From NCBI GenBank assembly GCA_963846915.1, contig CAWJXV010000009.1, forward strand, positions 1,054,001-1,118,000: a DNA stretch of 64,000 nt. Direction: 5' to 3'. The notes under the pieces were generated by a model. That model saw only the letters and a list, made by a program, of their open reading frames with translations, did not search any database and had not been told where the DNA came from. Positions within the stretch are counted from its first letter, which is position 1. Each line of letters starts with the position of its first letter. The position numbers and the translations under genes are program-made. This document shows positions 9,350 to 17,165 of the stretch, one piece after another. The stretch comes from PALSA-612 sp963846915. Lineage in GTDB: Bacteria > Actinomycetota > Thermoleophilia > Gaiellales > Gaiellaceae.

Positions 9350-11350
9350 GTGCGGGCCCACTGGCTGATCCTCGTCGGGGGCGTCGCCGTCGTCGCCGCG
9401 ATCCGAGGCTGGCTCGCGAGCCGGATCGCGATGCCGTGGCTCTTCAGCGACGAGCTCGTCCACTCGGAGCTGGCGAAGAACCTGGCGAACGGCTCGCTGT
9501 TCGAGATCCGCGGCCGGCAAGTGAACATCACGTACGCCTATCCGCTCGTCATCGCGCCGGCCTGGCTCCTCTCGTCGATGGGCGCCACCTACGCCGTCGC
9601 GAAGGCGATCAACGTCGTGCTCGTCTCGGCCGCAGCCGTGCCCGTCTACCTGCTCGGCCGGCGGCTCGCCTCTCCCGCCGGCGCCGCCGTCGCGGCGGTG
9701 CTCGCAGTCCTCGTGCCCGACCTGGCGCTGACCGGAGCGCTGATGCAGGAGAACCTCGCCTACCCCGCGTTCCTCACCGCAGCGCTCCTGATCGTGCTCT
9801 GCCTGGAGGAGCCGACCGCGGGCCACCAGGTGGCGCTGCTCGCGGCGATCGCCGTCGCAGCCGCCGCGCGTTTCGAACTGCTCGTGCTGGTCGCGATCGT
9901 GCCGACGGCCGTGCTGCTGGCACGCGCGAGCGCGCGTCGCCTCGCGGGAGTGTTCGTGCCGTGCGTCGGCGTGATCGTCGTGCTGGCCGTCCTCGACGCC
10001 GTCCAGCCGTCGCGGCTGCAGGACGCGCTGCAGACGTTCCCCGAGACCTCCGCCGGCTACGGCGTCGGCGGCGTGCTCAGGTGGATCGTCCGCAGCCTGG
10101 CCGGGCTCGACCTCGCGACCGGCGCGATCCCGCTGGTCGCCCTCGTGCTCCTGACGCTCCCGCGCGCGACGCCCCGTCGGCCCGCGGAGCGCGCCTTCCT
10201 GTCGGTCGCCTGGGCCTCGCTCGGCTGGTTCCTCGTCGTCGGCGGGCTGTCGGGAAGCTGGGAGCCGTTCGGGCTCAAGGAGCGCTACCTCGTCTACGTC
10301 GAGCCGCTGCTCCTGCTCGCGCTCGTGCTCTGGGTCGAGCTCGGGCCGGCCCGGCGCCTGCGTGTCGTGCTCGGTGCGGCCGCCGTGCTCGCGCTCTGCG
10401 TCGCGTTCCTGCCGCTCGGCTCGCTGCTGACCGCGCCGTCGCTTCCCGGGAACGCGCTCGGGCTGGAGGTGTTCCGACGGATCGGGAACGCGACGGGCTT
10501 CGGCTGGGGCCTGAAGGCGCTGCTCGTCGGCGCGGTGCTTGCCGTGCCGCTCGTCGCGGCCGCGCTCGCGCGCCGCCGCGTCGTCGCGCTGGCGTTCGTC
10601 GGCGTGTTCATCGCCGTCTCGGCGGCGTTCGCGGCCCGAATCGCGGACGACCAGGCGCGCGCGGTCGCCGCGACGGCGATGCTGCCCGCCGACCGTTCGT
10701 GGGTCGACGCCGCGGTCGGCAAGGACGCGAAGGTCACGCTGCTGAACACGTCGAACTTCATGCCCGAGACGGTGCGGCAGGAGATCTTCCCCGTCTTCGC
10801 GCCGTGGTGGGAGACGCAGTTCTGGAACCGGAGCGCCCGATCCGTCGACAGCCTCGGCTCACCGGAGCCGTTGCCGCTCGCGCAGGGCTCGGGGAAGCTC
10901 GACTGGGCGAGCGGGAACGTGTCCGGCGTCCAGCCCGCTTCGACCGTCCTCGTCGATCCGCGCTTCGAGGTGGTCGGCCGGCGCCGCGCCGCGTCGAACG
11001 CGCTCGTCCTCTACGACCGCGTCCCCGCGCCGATCCGTCTCGCTTCGGCGACCGAGGGCGTCTTCCGCGACGGCGAGAGCTCTGCCTACGCGGCGTACGA
11101 CGGCTGGTCGTTCGGCCCGCGCGCCGTTGCGATCTCGATCGTGCGGCCGGATGATGCGGCTCCGATCGGCGTGCACGTGCGGGCGGGCACGCTCACCGGC
11201 GGCCCGGCGATGGCGCGCGTGACGGCGACCCGCGACGCCCGGATCGGATCGGGGACGATCGAGGTGCCCGTCCCGCGGGCGCCGTTCCGCGTCGAGGTGC
11301 GCTTCGACCCCGGCGTCCGCGGGACGATCCGCTTTACGCCGTCCCGCTAA
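9350..11350 (+). CDS. Membrane glycosyltransferase, GT39/ArnT-like
   Basis: This 666-residue polytopic protein has an N-terminal membrane helix followed by an extracytoplasmic acidic motif, LFSDELVHSELAKNLANG. This is the Asp/Glu position used by GT-C enzymes such as PMT and ArnT that take sugars from polyprenyl-phosphate carriers. About 11-12 further hydrophobic helices extend to about residue 430. The last 200 residues form a soluble, beta-rich domain outside the membrane. The acceptor and sugar are not identifiable. The GTG at 9350 is 46 bp from the divergent aldo/keto reductase start. The tRNA-Thr gene follows 14 bp downstream. Confidence 0.8.
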   Translation: MRAHWLILVGGVAVVAAIRGWLASRIAMPWLFSDELVHSELAKNLANGSLFEIRGRQVNITYAYPLVIAPAWLLSSMGATYAVAKAINVVLVSAAAVPVYLLGRRLASPAGAAVAAVLAVLVPDLALTGALMQENLAYPAFLTAALLIVLCLEEPTAGHQVALLAAIAVAAAARFELLVLVAIVPTAVLLARASARRLAGVFVPCVGVIVVLAVLDAVQPSRLQDALQTFPETSAGYGVGGVLRWIVRSLAGLDLATGAIPLVALVLLTLPRATPRRPAERAFLSVAWASLGWFLVVGGLSGSWEPFGLKERYLVYVEPLLLLALVLWVELGPARRLRVVLGAAAVLALCVAFLPLGSLLTAPSLPGNALGLEVFRRIGNATGFGWGLKALLVGAVLAVPLVAAALARRRVVALAFVGVFIAVSAAFAARIADDQARAVAATAMLPADRSWVDAAVGKDAKVTLLNTSNFMPETVRQEIFPVFAPWWETQFWNRSARSVDSLGSPEPLPLAQGSGKLDWASGNVSGVQPASTVLVDPRFEVVGRRRAASNALVLYDRVPAPIRLASATEGVFRDGESSAYAAYDGWSFGPRAVAISIVRPDDAAPIGVHVRAGTLTGGPAMARVTATRDARIGSGTIEVPVPRAPFRVEVRFDPGVRGTIRFTPSR

Positions 11351-11364
11351 ACTCAGACCCGCCC

Positions 11365-11440
11365 GCCGACGTAGCTCAGCTGGTAGAGCACTTCACTCGT
11401 AATGAAGGGGTCCGCGGTTCGAATCCGCGCGTCGGCTCCA
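11365..11440 (+). tRNA. tRNA-Thr (anticodon CGT)
   Basis: A complete cloverleaf can be drawn: acceptor stem gccgacg (11365-11371) paired with cgtcggc (11430-11436), D-arm gctcagctggtagagc, anticodon stem cttca/tgaag with the anticodon cgt at 11398-11400, and T-arm cgcggttcgaatccgcg. The CCA end is encoded at 11438-11440. The anticodon reads ACG threonine codons. Confidence 0.97.
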
Positions 11441-11452
11441 CAGAAGTCCCTG

Positions 11453-11480
11453 CAAAGCCCCGCTTTCCGGCGGGGCTTTG
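11453..11480 (+). terminator. Intrinsic-type terminator of the tRNA gene
   Basis: An 11-bp perfect stem, caaagccccgc at 11453-11463 and its complement at 11470-11480, closes a 6-nt loop and is followed by gtcttt. It starts 13 nt after the tRNA-Thr CCA end. Confidence 0.8.
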
Positions 11481-11589
11481 GTCTTTCGGGAGAGTGTCCT
11501 GGCGGTGGGGGGCAACAGCCGGGGCAACAACGCCTGCGCTTCCGAACGTCGGAAACCAGGCGATGTTCCTGCGGGCCTCGAAGCTGCGG

Positions 11590-11880
11590 CTAGACGACGT
11601 CGAGCTCGTACTCGAGGGCGCCTCGGCAGTCGATGAGGTCAGGGCCGAGCGTCTCGAAGCCCTCGCTGTCCATCCACGAGTTCAAGGCGTCGAGAAGTGC
11701 AGCCTTCTCTACCCTGTCGAAGGAGACGGCTGCGGATCGTGTGCTGAGGGCACGTTCGATCTTTGCCCTGGCGCTGAGGGCGCCGGGAACAGGTCGCAGC
11801 TTGAGCGCGAGTCTGTTCGCCCGGTCGACCGGAACAGGGATCGACTCTTCCGAGAGCATGAAGAGAAGCGTGTCTTGCAC
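11590..11880 (-). CDS. Hypothetical protein, 96 residues
   Basis: This short soluble protein starts at a GTG with a gagg sequence just upstream. It is balanced in charge, with a hydrophobic N-terminal patch (DTLLFMLS) and an acidic C-terminal half (LLDALNSWMDSEGFETLGPD). There is no signal peptide or membrane helix. I do not recognise the family. Base and codon use are less GC-biased than in the genes to the left, matching the accessory character of this stretch. It is oriented toward the tRNA-Thr gene. Confidence 0.5.
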   Translation of the reverse strand: MQDTLLFMLSEESIPVPVDRANRLALKLRPVPGALSARAKIERALSTRSAAVSFDRVEKAALLDALNSWMDSEGFETLGPDLIDCRGALEYELDVV

Positions 11881-12206
11881 TGCCTCGTCTTACAGCAGCG
11901 ATCGAGTCATGCCAAGAGGGATCACGCAATGCGACTGGGGCGCGCGTAACGAGTGCGCGCCGTGCCGGCCCGTGGTAGGGCTGACTCTCACGCGGCCGGA
12001 CGGTTCTGAAAAGGTCTACGACCCAGATCCTCTCTGTGACGTTGGCGGTCGGCCCGATTGCCCCACAGCAGCGCGATGCAGCGAGGGCGCATGGTTCGGA
12101 AGCAAGCCGTCCGACAATCGGAACCGGCCGTGGCAAACCGCGCAGGGACCCGTCAGTAGTCCGCTGCGGTCGAAGTCCCGATGTAGCCGCGAGGCCGGCA
12201 CGGCTC
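11881..12206. other. Non-coding or degenerate stretch
   Basis: I see no convincing gene, tRNA or strong hairpin here. Open frames exist on both strands but have random-looking Arg/Ser/Pro composition and no ribosome site. Confidence 0.4.
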
Positions 12207-12392
12207 CTAGTGCGGCCCCTTCCGTCTTCTGCTTGCCTTGAGCGATCTCTCCTCGCGGCCGTCCTGGATCGCCCCCCAGACGAACAGGCCGAGCACCGAG
12301 ACGACCACGATCACCGTGACAGTGACCACGATCACAATCGCGGCCAGGCTCGTTGCGACCAACATCACCAACAGTGTGCTCGCCACAGTCAA
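12207..12392 (-). CDS. Small single-span membrane protein (61 residues), tentative
   Basis: The frame encodes about 35 strongly hydrophobic residues (Val/Ile/Leu/Thr-rich), then a charged tail, WGAIQDGREERSLKASRRRKG. This is the profile of a real type I or III small membrane protein. The start is uncertain: TTG at 12392 or GTG two codons later, with no good ribosome site for either. The family is unknown. It could be a fortuitous hydrophobic frame. Confidence 0.4.
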   Translation of the reverse strand: MTVASTLLVMLVATSLAAIVIVVTVTVIVVVSVLGLFVWGAIQDGREERSLKASRRRKGPH

Positions 12393-12457
12393 TGTCGGCG
12401 AGAGGCGTGCCCTTCAGCCTTCGTCGACCGCCGGTGTGAGCTTGGACGAGTGGACGA

Positions 12458-12775
12458 CTATTTGCTTCCAGGGAACGGCGCGAGCAACCCTGCAAGAGCT
12501 CCGACTGCGCCGCTTCCGATTGCGACCAGCGCGTCAGGGATCGGGGTCTGGTTGTCCACGACTTTCAGGACGAAAGTTCCCGCGACCACGAACAGAACGG
12601 TGAGGCCCAGAGCGAGCACGACAATACGGTAGACCCACTTATCTGATTCGAGAGGCGTGGCGATACCCTGTAGTGCTCCTACCGGATCCTGCTTGACCTT
12701 CTCCAACAGCTCGGGGTTCTGGTCGATCTGGGCAACGAGATCAGTTGCTGAGGCGGTTCGTTCGACTTCAGCCAT
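12458..12775 (-). CDS. Small two-helix membrane protein, unknown function
   Basis: This 105-residue protein has a charged N-terminal half (AQIDQNPELLEKVKQDP, possibly helical), then two transmembrane helices at about residues 47-69 and 80-98, ending LLAPFPGSK. The ATG at 12775 follows a clear aggaggg ribosome site. I do not recognise a named family. The N-terminal part resembles the short helical NPELL..V..DP modules seen in small bacterial proteins, but that is only a resemblance. It sits alone in the accessory stretch. Confidence 0.7.
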   Translation of the reverse strand: MAEVERTASATDLVAQIDQNPELLEKVKQDPVGALQGIATPLESDKWVYRIVVLALGLTVLFVVAGTFVLKVVDNQTPIPDALVAIGSGAVGALAGLLAPFPGSK

Positions 12776-12935
12776 GGCTCCCTCCTGAACTGTCTGTAGT
12801 TTTGCATCGTCGCCGCGCCAACACAAAGAGCCGAACTACTCTGCTTCCCGGTTGTGTGCAGGCGTGCCCCCAACCTGTATCGGCTAGGCGGCTCGCCGGG
12901 TGCTCCGTCGTCCAGGTCGTGGGGGCGGCGTTGTC

Positions 12936-13700
12936 TCAGCTGTTCAGCGCGGACAGGAACTGGTTCAGCTTCGCCATGTCGAAGCCGTGGAACCCGGCCC
13001 CGTTATGGAGCTCCTCGGGCGTGATGTACGCCCACGACTCGTCGTTGTACTGCTCGTAGAAGGCGCGGGTGAACGGCTGGTGCTTCCCCCAGGTGATCGC
13101 GGTCGCCTGGGTCGGCGAGTCGACCGAGCCGACGACGGGGACGTAGTGGCCGCCCTCGATCTTCGCGCCGGCAACCACGTCCCAGGGCTGTCCGTTGTTG
13201 AACTGGTCCATCGCCGAAGCGGGGAACTCGAAGCCGATGCCGACCGCTCCGAAGATGTACGCGGCCTGCTCGAGGTGGTCCCAGTCCTTCGGGTCGAGCG
13301 CGACGTAGGCGCCGATCTGATGGCGGGTGCCGTTCGAGTCGGCGATTCCCGTCTTGCGGCGGTAATCCAGCGCGTCGTGGACATTGGTGCCCCTGTCCGT
13401 CGACGGGTCGGCAGGGTCGAAGCCCGTGACCGCGGAGTAATCGCCGAGCACGGACTGGTCGTCGAAGGGAACGTCCTGGTGCTGGATCACCTTGTTGAAC
13501 AGCATGTGCTCGTGCGCCGACCCGGCCCAGACACAGTCGCCGTACTGGTCGTTGCCGAGCATCTTCCAGTCCGCGAACGCCGTACCGTGTCCGAAGCGCG
13601 AGGGCACCTGCGGCAGCGAGATCGCCGCCGCGAACTCGGAGAACTTGAAGTCCGTGGGCTTCGGCGACGCGGGCAGCTTTCCAAGCTTGAGCTGAGGCAT
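12936..13700 (-). CDS. Papain-like fold protein, putative cysteine peptidase
   Basis: This 254-residue protein has no signal peptide or membrane helix. Features fitting a clan-CA cysteine peptidase are, in order, a Gln/Cys segment DQYGDCVWAGSAH (about residues 51-63), a His segment GGHYVPVVG (about 185-193), and an Asn/Trp-bearing segment TWGKHQPFTRAFYEQYNDE (about 207-225). The candidate triad is Cys, His and Asn/Asp, but the assignment rests on motif order only. A strong aggaggg site precedes the ATG at 13700. Such stand-alone proteins occur in phages, plasmids and soil actinobacteria. Activity is unproven. Confidence 0.65.
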   Translation of the reverse strand: MPQLKLGKLPASPKPTDFKFSEFAAAISLPQVPSRFGHGTAFADWKMLGNDQYGDCVWAGSAHEHMLFNKVIQHQDVPFDDQSVLGDYSAVTGFDPADPSTDRGTNVHDALDYRRKTGIADSNGTRHQIGAYVALDPKDWDHLEQAAYIFGAVGIGFEFPASAMDQFNNGQPWDVVAGAKIEGGHYVPVVGSVDSPTQATAITWGKHQPFTRAFYEQYNDESWAYITPEELHNGAGFHGFDMAKLNQFLSALNS

Positions 13701-14152
13701 GTTGCTCTCCCTCCTATGGGTCGTTGACGCTCGGCGCGAGGGTGCCACGCCGAGTCGTGAGACGATCCGAGGCCGAACGACCGGCACCCGGCACCCACCT
13801 GCGCCAGGTCATCTGAAGAAGCTCAACGCCGCCTAGGTCCGTCACACAGCCCCTTTTCGCCGCTCAAATCGCTGACGATCAAGGCCGCAGACGATCGATG
13901 CTACGACCGATCCTGCCAACCGTCAAGCAAGCCGGCTGGCGGGCAGGCGCGGGCTCATGGACTCCCTATGCGTCTGTCGCCGTACCCCCCCGAACGTCCA
14001 GTCATCGTTGACGGGAGGTCGTGGAGAGAATGCGCGTGCGGCCATGCGGCGTATGGGCTATTGGGACGGGGGCGCTAGTTGCGCTTTGCGGCTTCGCAGT
14101 TGCGGGAGCCGGCGCTTCAGGATGACCTTCGCGGCTCGGTCAGGGCTGACTC
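13701..14152. other. Intergenic stretch without a supported gene
   Basis: This interval contains the ribosome site and promoter region of the papain-like gene. Otherwise I see only short open frames of odd composition. Confidence 0.4.
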
Positions 14153-14185
14153 CTCAGGAGCCGCCCTGTTCGGGCGGCTCCTGAG
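14153..14185. terminator. Strong hairpin downstream of the beta-helix gene
   Basis: A perfect 14-bp stem, ctcaggagccgccc at 14153-14166 and its complement at 14172-14185, encloses a 5-nt loop. It lies just past the stop of the minus-strand beta-helix gene. No T-run follows on either side. Confidence 0.6.
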
Positions 14186-14217
14186 TTCAACTCGCAAGTG
14201 CTCCTGTGAACGCGTGG

Positions 14218-15737
14218 CTAGAAGAAGGCTGGGTCGTTGACGATGTTGTCGGGGTGGTGAGCATGACGATGGCGCCGATGTTGGTGAAGGTTGCGTCGTC
14301 GGCGTTGAAGATGCCGCCGCCGTCGACCAGCGCCTGGTTTCCGACCACCGCGGAGCCTGGCCGAGGGAGACGCTGGCGGGGCCGCCCATCTGGCCGTTGA
14401 AGATGCCGCCGCCGAACAGCGCCTGGTTGGGGTTGAGCGTGTACGGCTTGCTCAGGCTGGTCGAGCCGATCACGGTGCCGCCGATCGAGACGTCCGCCGA
14501 CCCGCCGAGGCTGAGGTTTCCGATCGCGCCGCCGAGCCCTTGCCGCGCGAGGTTTCCGACCAACACCGAGCCGGAAATCGTCAGTTCGGCGTTGCCGTCG
14601 CCGCTGTCGTCATTTCCACTCGCATTGACGATGCCTCCGCCCCCGGACTGCTGGCCGCTGACGCGGTTGAACGCGACCATCGTCCCCGAGATGGTCGCCG
14701 AAGTGTCGCCCCCGAAAGCGACGTTGGCGACTCCGCCACCGAGGTCGGAAGAGTTCCTCGTGACCTGGCCGCCCGTGATCGACAGGATGCCGGTGCCGTC
14801 GACGCCGAAGTTGGCGTTTGCGATGCCGCCGCCGATGCCCTGATCTCCGAAGCTGTCGTCGGGGGCCGCGTTGCCGCTGATCTGGCTGCCCGAGATCGTC
14901 GCCACACCGTGGTTGAAGATCCCGCCACCGACCCCACCGACGGCCTGGTTCCCGGTCACCGAGCTGTTCGTCAAAGTCAGCGTGCCGCCGTTCGCGATGC
15001 CGCCCGCGCCGCCCTCGGGGCCGGCCGTGGCCGTGTTCCCGGAGATCGAGCTGCCGGTGATCGTCAGCACGCCGCCGCCGCCGACACCCCCGTTGCCGTT
15101 CCCGTTCGCGATCCCACCGCCGCCAGGGCCGCTGTTGCCGCTGATGGTGCTGTTGTTCAGGATCGCCGTGCCATTGTGGTTCAGGATCCCGCCCCCACCC
15201 CCGCCGCCATTACCGACCGCGACGTTGTTGGTCACGCGCGTCGAGTTCAAGGTCAGCAGTCCCGCCTGCACCGGGCCAAGCGAGCCGCTGACGATGCCGC
15301 CGCCGGCGCTGCTCGCCGTGTTGCGCGTCACCAGACAGTGGTTCAGCGTCAACGTCGCCGTCAGACTCAGGATCCCGCCGCCAGCCCCAGCCGGCCCGGG
15401 CCCGCTGACGTTGCCGCCCGTAATCGTCAGGTTATTCATCGCCACGACAACGCCGCCCGCCACCGTCACCGTACGCCCCGACCCCAGGCCGTCCAGGGTC
15501 GCCGCCGGCGAGCCCGTCAAGGTCAGGTTCTTCGGCACCGTGAAGTTGCCGTCACACGTGCCTTTGATCAACAGGGTGCTCCCCGGCGCAGCCGCGGTGA
15601 TCGCCGTCTGCAGGTTGTCGCTTCCGAACGGCGCACAGTTCACCGTCGTCGCCGCCAACGCACCCCCAGCGACAACAGCCGCCAGTACCGCTCAGGGCGC
15701 ACACAAGCACGCCCGCTACCGCAAGGTGCCGTCTCAA
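14218..15737 (-). pseudogene. Secreted right-handed beta-helix (polymorphic outer-membrane-type repeat) protein, broken by three frameshifts
   Basis: The bulk (start ATTVNCAPFGSDNLQTAI) is a long beta-helix of Gly/Asn-rich repeats such as GGGI and TISGN, as in PMP/pectate-lyase-like secreted proteins. The repaired gene starts at TTG 15737 with a good gggaggag site. It then encodes a signal peptide (RRHLAVAGVLVCAL) that falls in a different frame from the mature part; one extra base near 15690 joins them and restores VLAAVVAGGALA before the mature start. Near 14350 one base appears missing (restoring AVVGNQALVDGGGIFN), and another in the c-run at about 14251, restoring TPDNIVNDPAFF and the stop at 14218. 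It is a cell-surface or secreted protein, likely adhesive; function is unknown. Confidence 0.7.
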
Positions 15738-16256
15738 GATCCGTCTCCTCCCGATTTGACAGGCCCAGCCCACTGCTGAGCCGAATCGGTCACCTGCCCT
15801 TGCAGCCGCCAAGTATGACCCAACGCCGCGGCGCCGATGAAGGGAACTACATCGCGATCTTCAAGGGCATCATCACCGGGCACGCGACCCGCCGAGATCG
15901 GGCGAAACGCTCCGGCGAAGCCGGGACCGGTGACTGTCACGGCGTCGCCTCGCTTGCGCGAGAGTATCTCGAGGTCGCGGCGCGCGGCCAGTAGGCGAGC
16001 GCGGTCCAGGATGCTCAAAGGCTGCCGCGGCAAATGTCCGTTGAAAGGGAGTGTTGAGGGACGAGGACGCCTGAACCGATCCCGCTGTCAGACCGGGCTT
16101 TCTGGAGCGGACTCGACCGAAGTCTCCGCAACAAGCTTTTCGACCACGCGTTCCTCAACCGGGGCTCCTACTTCCTTCTGGATCTGGTCCGGCTGGCTAA
16201 CTTCGACCCGAGCGGCGGGTCGCCGTGAACCGACGCCCACATGCTCTTGGGGATGT
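15738..16256. other. Intergenic stretch with no confident gene
   Basis: A minus-strand open frame of 99 codons (15734-16033) and another ending at 16088 exist, but neither has a ribosome site or a recognisable family. The second ends in an acidic tail (EERVVEKLVAETSVESAPE) that could be a frameshifted extension of the 65-residue gene to the right. Confidence 0.4.
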
Positions 16257-16454
16257 TCACCGCGACCTCGCGCTCGCGCCAACGTCGCGCTCGGCAACGA
16301 TTCGCATCGATTTGTCGAACCGGATGGCGTAGTTGACGCCGCTTGCATTCGCCGAGACGCCTCGGACGACGCCTTCGGAGTCTGCCGGCAGGCTCGGGAG
16401 GTCACGTAGAAGCCGCACCCGCTCGCCGATACTGAAACGCAAGACTTCCTCCAT
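16257..16454 (-). CDS. Small SH3-like beta-barrel protein
   Basis: This 65-residue protein has the core FSIGERVRLLRDLPSLPADSE and then GVVRGV and YAIRF. The pattern is a hydrophobic strand, a loop with PA.SEGVV, and a strand, typical of small SH3/KOW-like or DUF4926-like barrels that bind partner proteins or nucleic acids. The ATG at 16454 follows a ggagg site. The frame ends at a TGA at 16257. A single-base slip near 16265 would extend it by about 57 acidic residues to 16088, so the true C-terminus is uncertain. Function is unknown. Confidence 0.6.
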   Translation of the reverse strand: MEEVLRFSIGERVRLLRDLPSLPADSEGVVRGVSANASGVNYAIRFDKSMRIVAERDVGASARSR

Positions 16455-16486
16455 CGCTGCCTCCAAATCGAAATGAACTAAAGACA

Positions 16487-16518
16487 CTCGTGGGGCGCCT
16501 GTGAAGGCGCCCCACGAG
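16487..16518 (-). terminator. Terminator hairpin of the DUF6458 operon
   Basis: A perfect 13-bp stem, ctcgtggggcgcc at 16487-16499 and its complement at 16506-16518, has a 6-nt loop. It lies 20 bp past the stop of the minus-strand DUF6458 gene. In that direction it is followed by tgtcttta. Confidence 0.75.
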
Positions 16519-16537
16519 CCTCGACGACGTGAGCGTG

Positions 16538-16759
16538 TTACTCCTCGATCACGGTGCGCCGACGGCTGACCCCTTGCGTGAAGTGGCCGGGGCCCGCCCA
16601 ACTCGACCAGAACACGAGCGAGAGCAAGGCACCGATGATGCCTACGACGAGCAGGATGTAGCCGATCGTGTTGACGTTGAAGCCGGTTGTGGACACGTGG
16701 ATCGCCCACGCCATGACGGCTCCGACGGCGATCAAGATCAGGCTCACTCCGAGACCCAT
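16538..16759 (-). CDS. DUF6458 family small membrane protein
   Basis: This 73-residue protein has two transmembrane helices, beginning MGLGVSLILIAVGAVMAWAI with a second helix TIGYILLVVGIIGALLSLVF, followed by WSSW and a short basic/acidic tail. This matches the actinobacterial DUF6458 family closely; the family's function is unknown. The ATG at 16759 has an aaggag ribosome site. It lies 16 bp downstream of a 46-residue membrane protein gene and ahead of a strong hairpin, so the two form a short operon. Confidence 0.88.
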   Translation of the reverse strand: MGLGVSLILIAVGAVMAWAIHVSTTGFNVNTIGYILLVVGIIGALLSLVFWSSWAGPGHFTQGVSRRRTVIEE

Positions 16760-16775
16760 GCCACGTCTCCTTTCG

Positions 16776-16916
16776 TCAGGCCGTGCGCCGGGAGAACAAC
16801 CCGAACACGGCAATGAGGGCGGCGACGATCAGCACAAGGAACAGAAACTTCGTGACCACGACCCCGCCGACGATTCCAAGCAAGAGCAGCAGCAACAGCA
16901 GCGCAATGAGAAACAT
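16776..16916 (-). CDS. Small hydrophobic membrane protein, 46 residues
   Basis: The frame encodes a leucine-rich N-terminal helix, a GIVGGVVVTKF turn, a second hydrophobic helix and a basic end (FSRRTA). A ggagg site lies 8 nt before the ATG at 16916. The profile matches the many short two-helix hydrophobic proteins of actinobacteria that lie next to stress genes. No function is known. It is followed 16 bp later by the DUF6458 gene. Confidence 0.72.
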   Translation of the reverse strand: MFLIALLLLLLLLGIVGGVVVTKFLFLVLIVAALIAVFGLFSRRTA

Positions 16917-17004
16917 CGCGTTGGCCTCCAAAGGATGAGGGTTATCCGGCTGACAACACGCGCTTGATCCGGGCGCGAGCAGCCAAGCCAGCTTGCATCC
17001 TTTT

Positions 17005-17030
17005 ATCTCCGCTACGACCCGAGTTCAAAC
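17005..17030 (-). promoter_or_regulatory. Possible alternative-sigma (SigB-like) promoter
   Basis: On the minus strand, gtttga (17030-17025), 14 nt, then ggagat (17010-17005) resembles the GTTT-N14-GGGTAT pattern of SigB-type stress promoters. It lies about 90 bp upstream of the 46-residue membrane protein start, in a locally AT-richer stretch. This is motif reading only. Confidence 0.25.
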
Positions 17031-17128
17031 GTAAAACGATTGAAAATCGCTCGGAACCAGTGGCTGCGCTGAGCGCCGGCCACGCTCGATTCCCGGAGCT
17101 TCGCTGCGGGCGTGTTGGCGGTGAGGCA

Positions 17129-17165
17129 ACTCGAGCTCCTTCCTAGACATGGAAGGAGCTCGAGT
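17129..17165 (-). terminator. Terminator hairpin at the end of the secreted-protein gene
   Basis: A perfect 15-bp stem, actcgagctccttcc at 17129-17143 and its complement at 17151-17165, has a 7-nt loop. The right arm lies inside the last codons of the minus-strand gene, whose stop codon (17143-17145) falls at the loop. Confidence 0.7.

Noticed and set aside
11361..11520. Phage attachment site at tRNA-Thr
   Set aside because: No integrase gene and no second copy of the tRNA 3' end was noticed in the following 6 kb. Only the accessory look of the region remains.
14206..15779. Plus-strand Pro-rich frames opposite the beta-helix gene
   Set aside because: Their Pro/Val/Ile composition is the mirror of the Gly/Asn repeats on the other strand.
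15734..16033. 99-residue minus-strand protein
   Set aside because: No ribosome site or recognisable domain, and it runs through the start region of the beta-helix gene.
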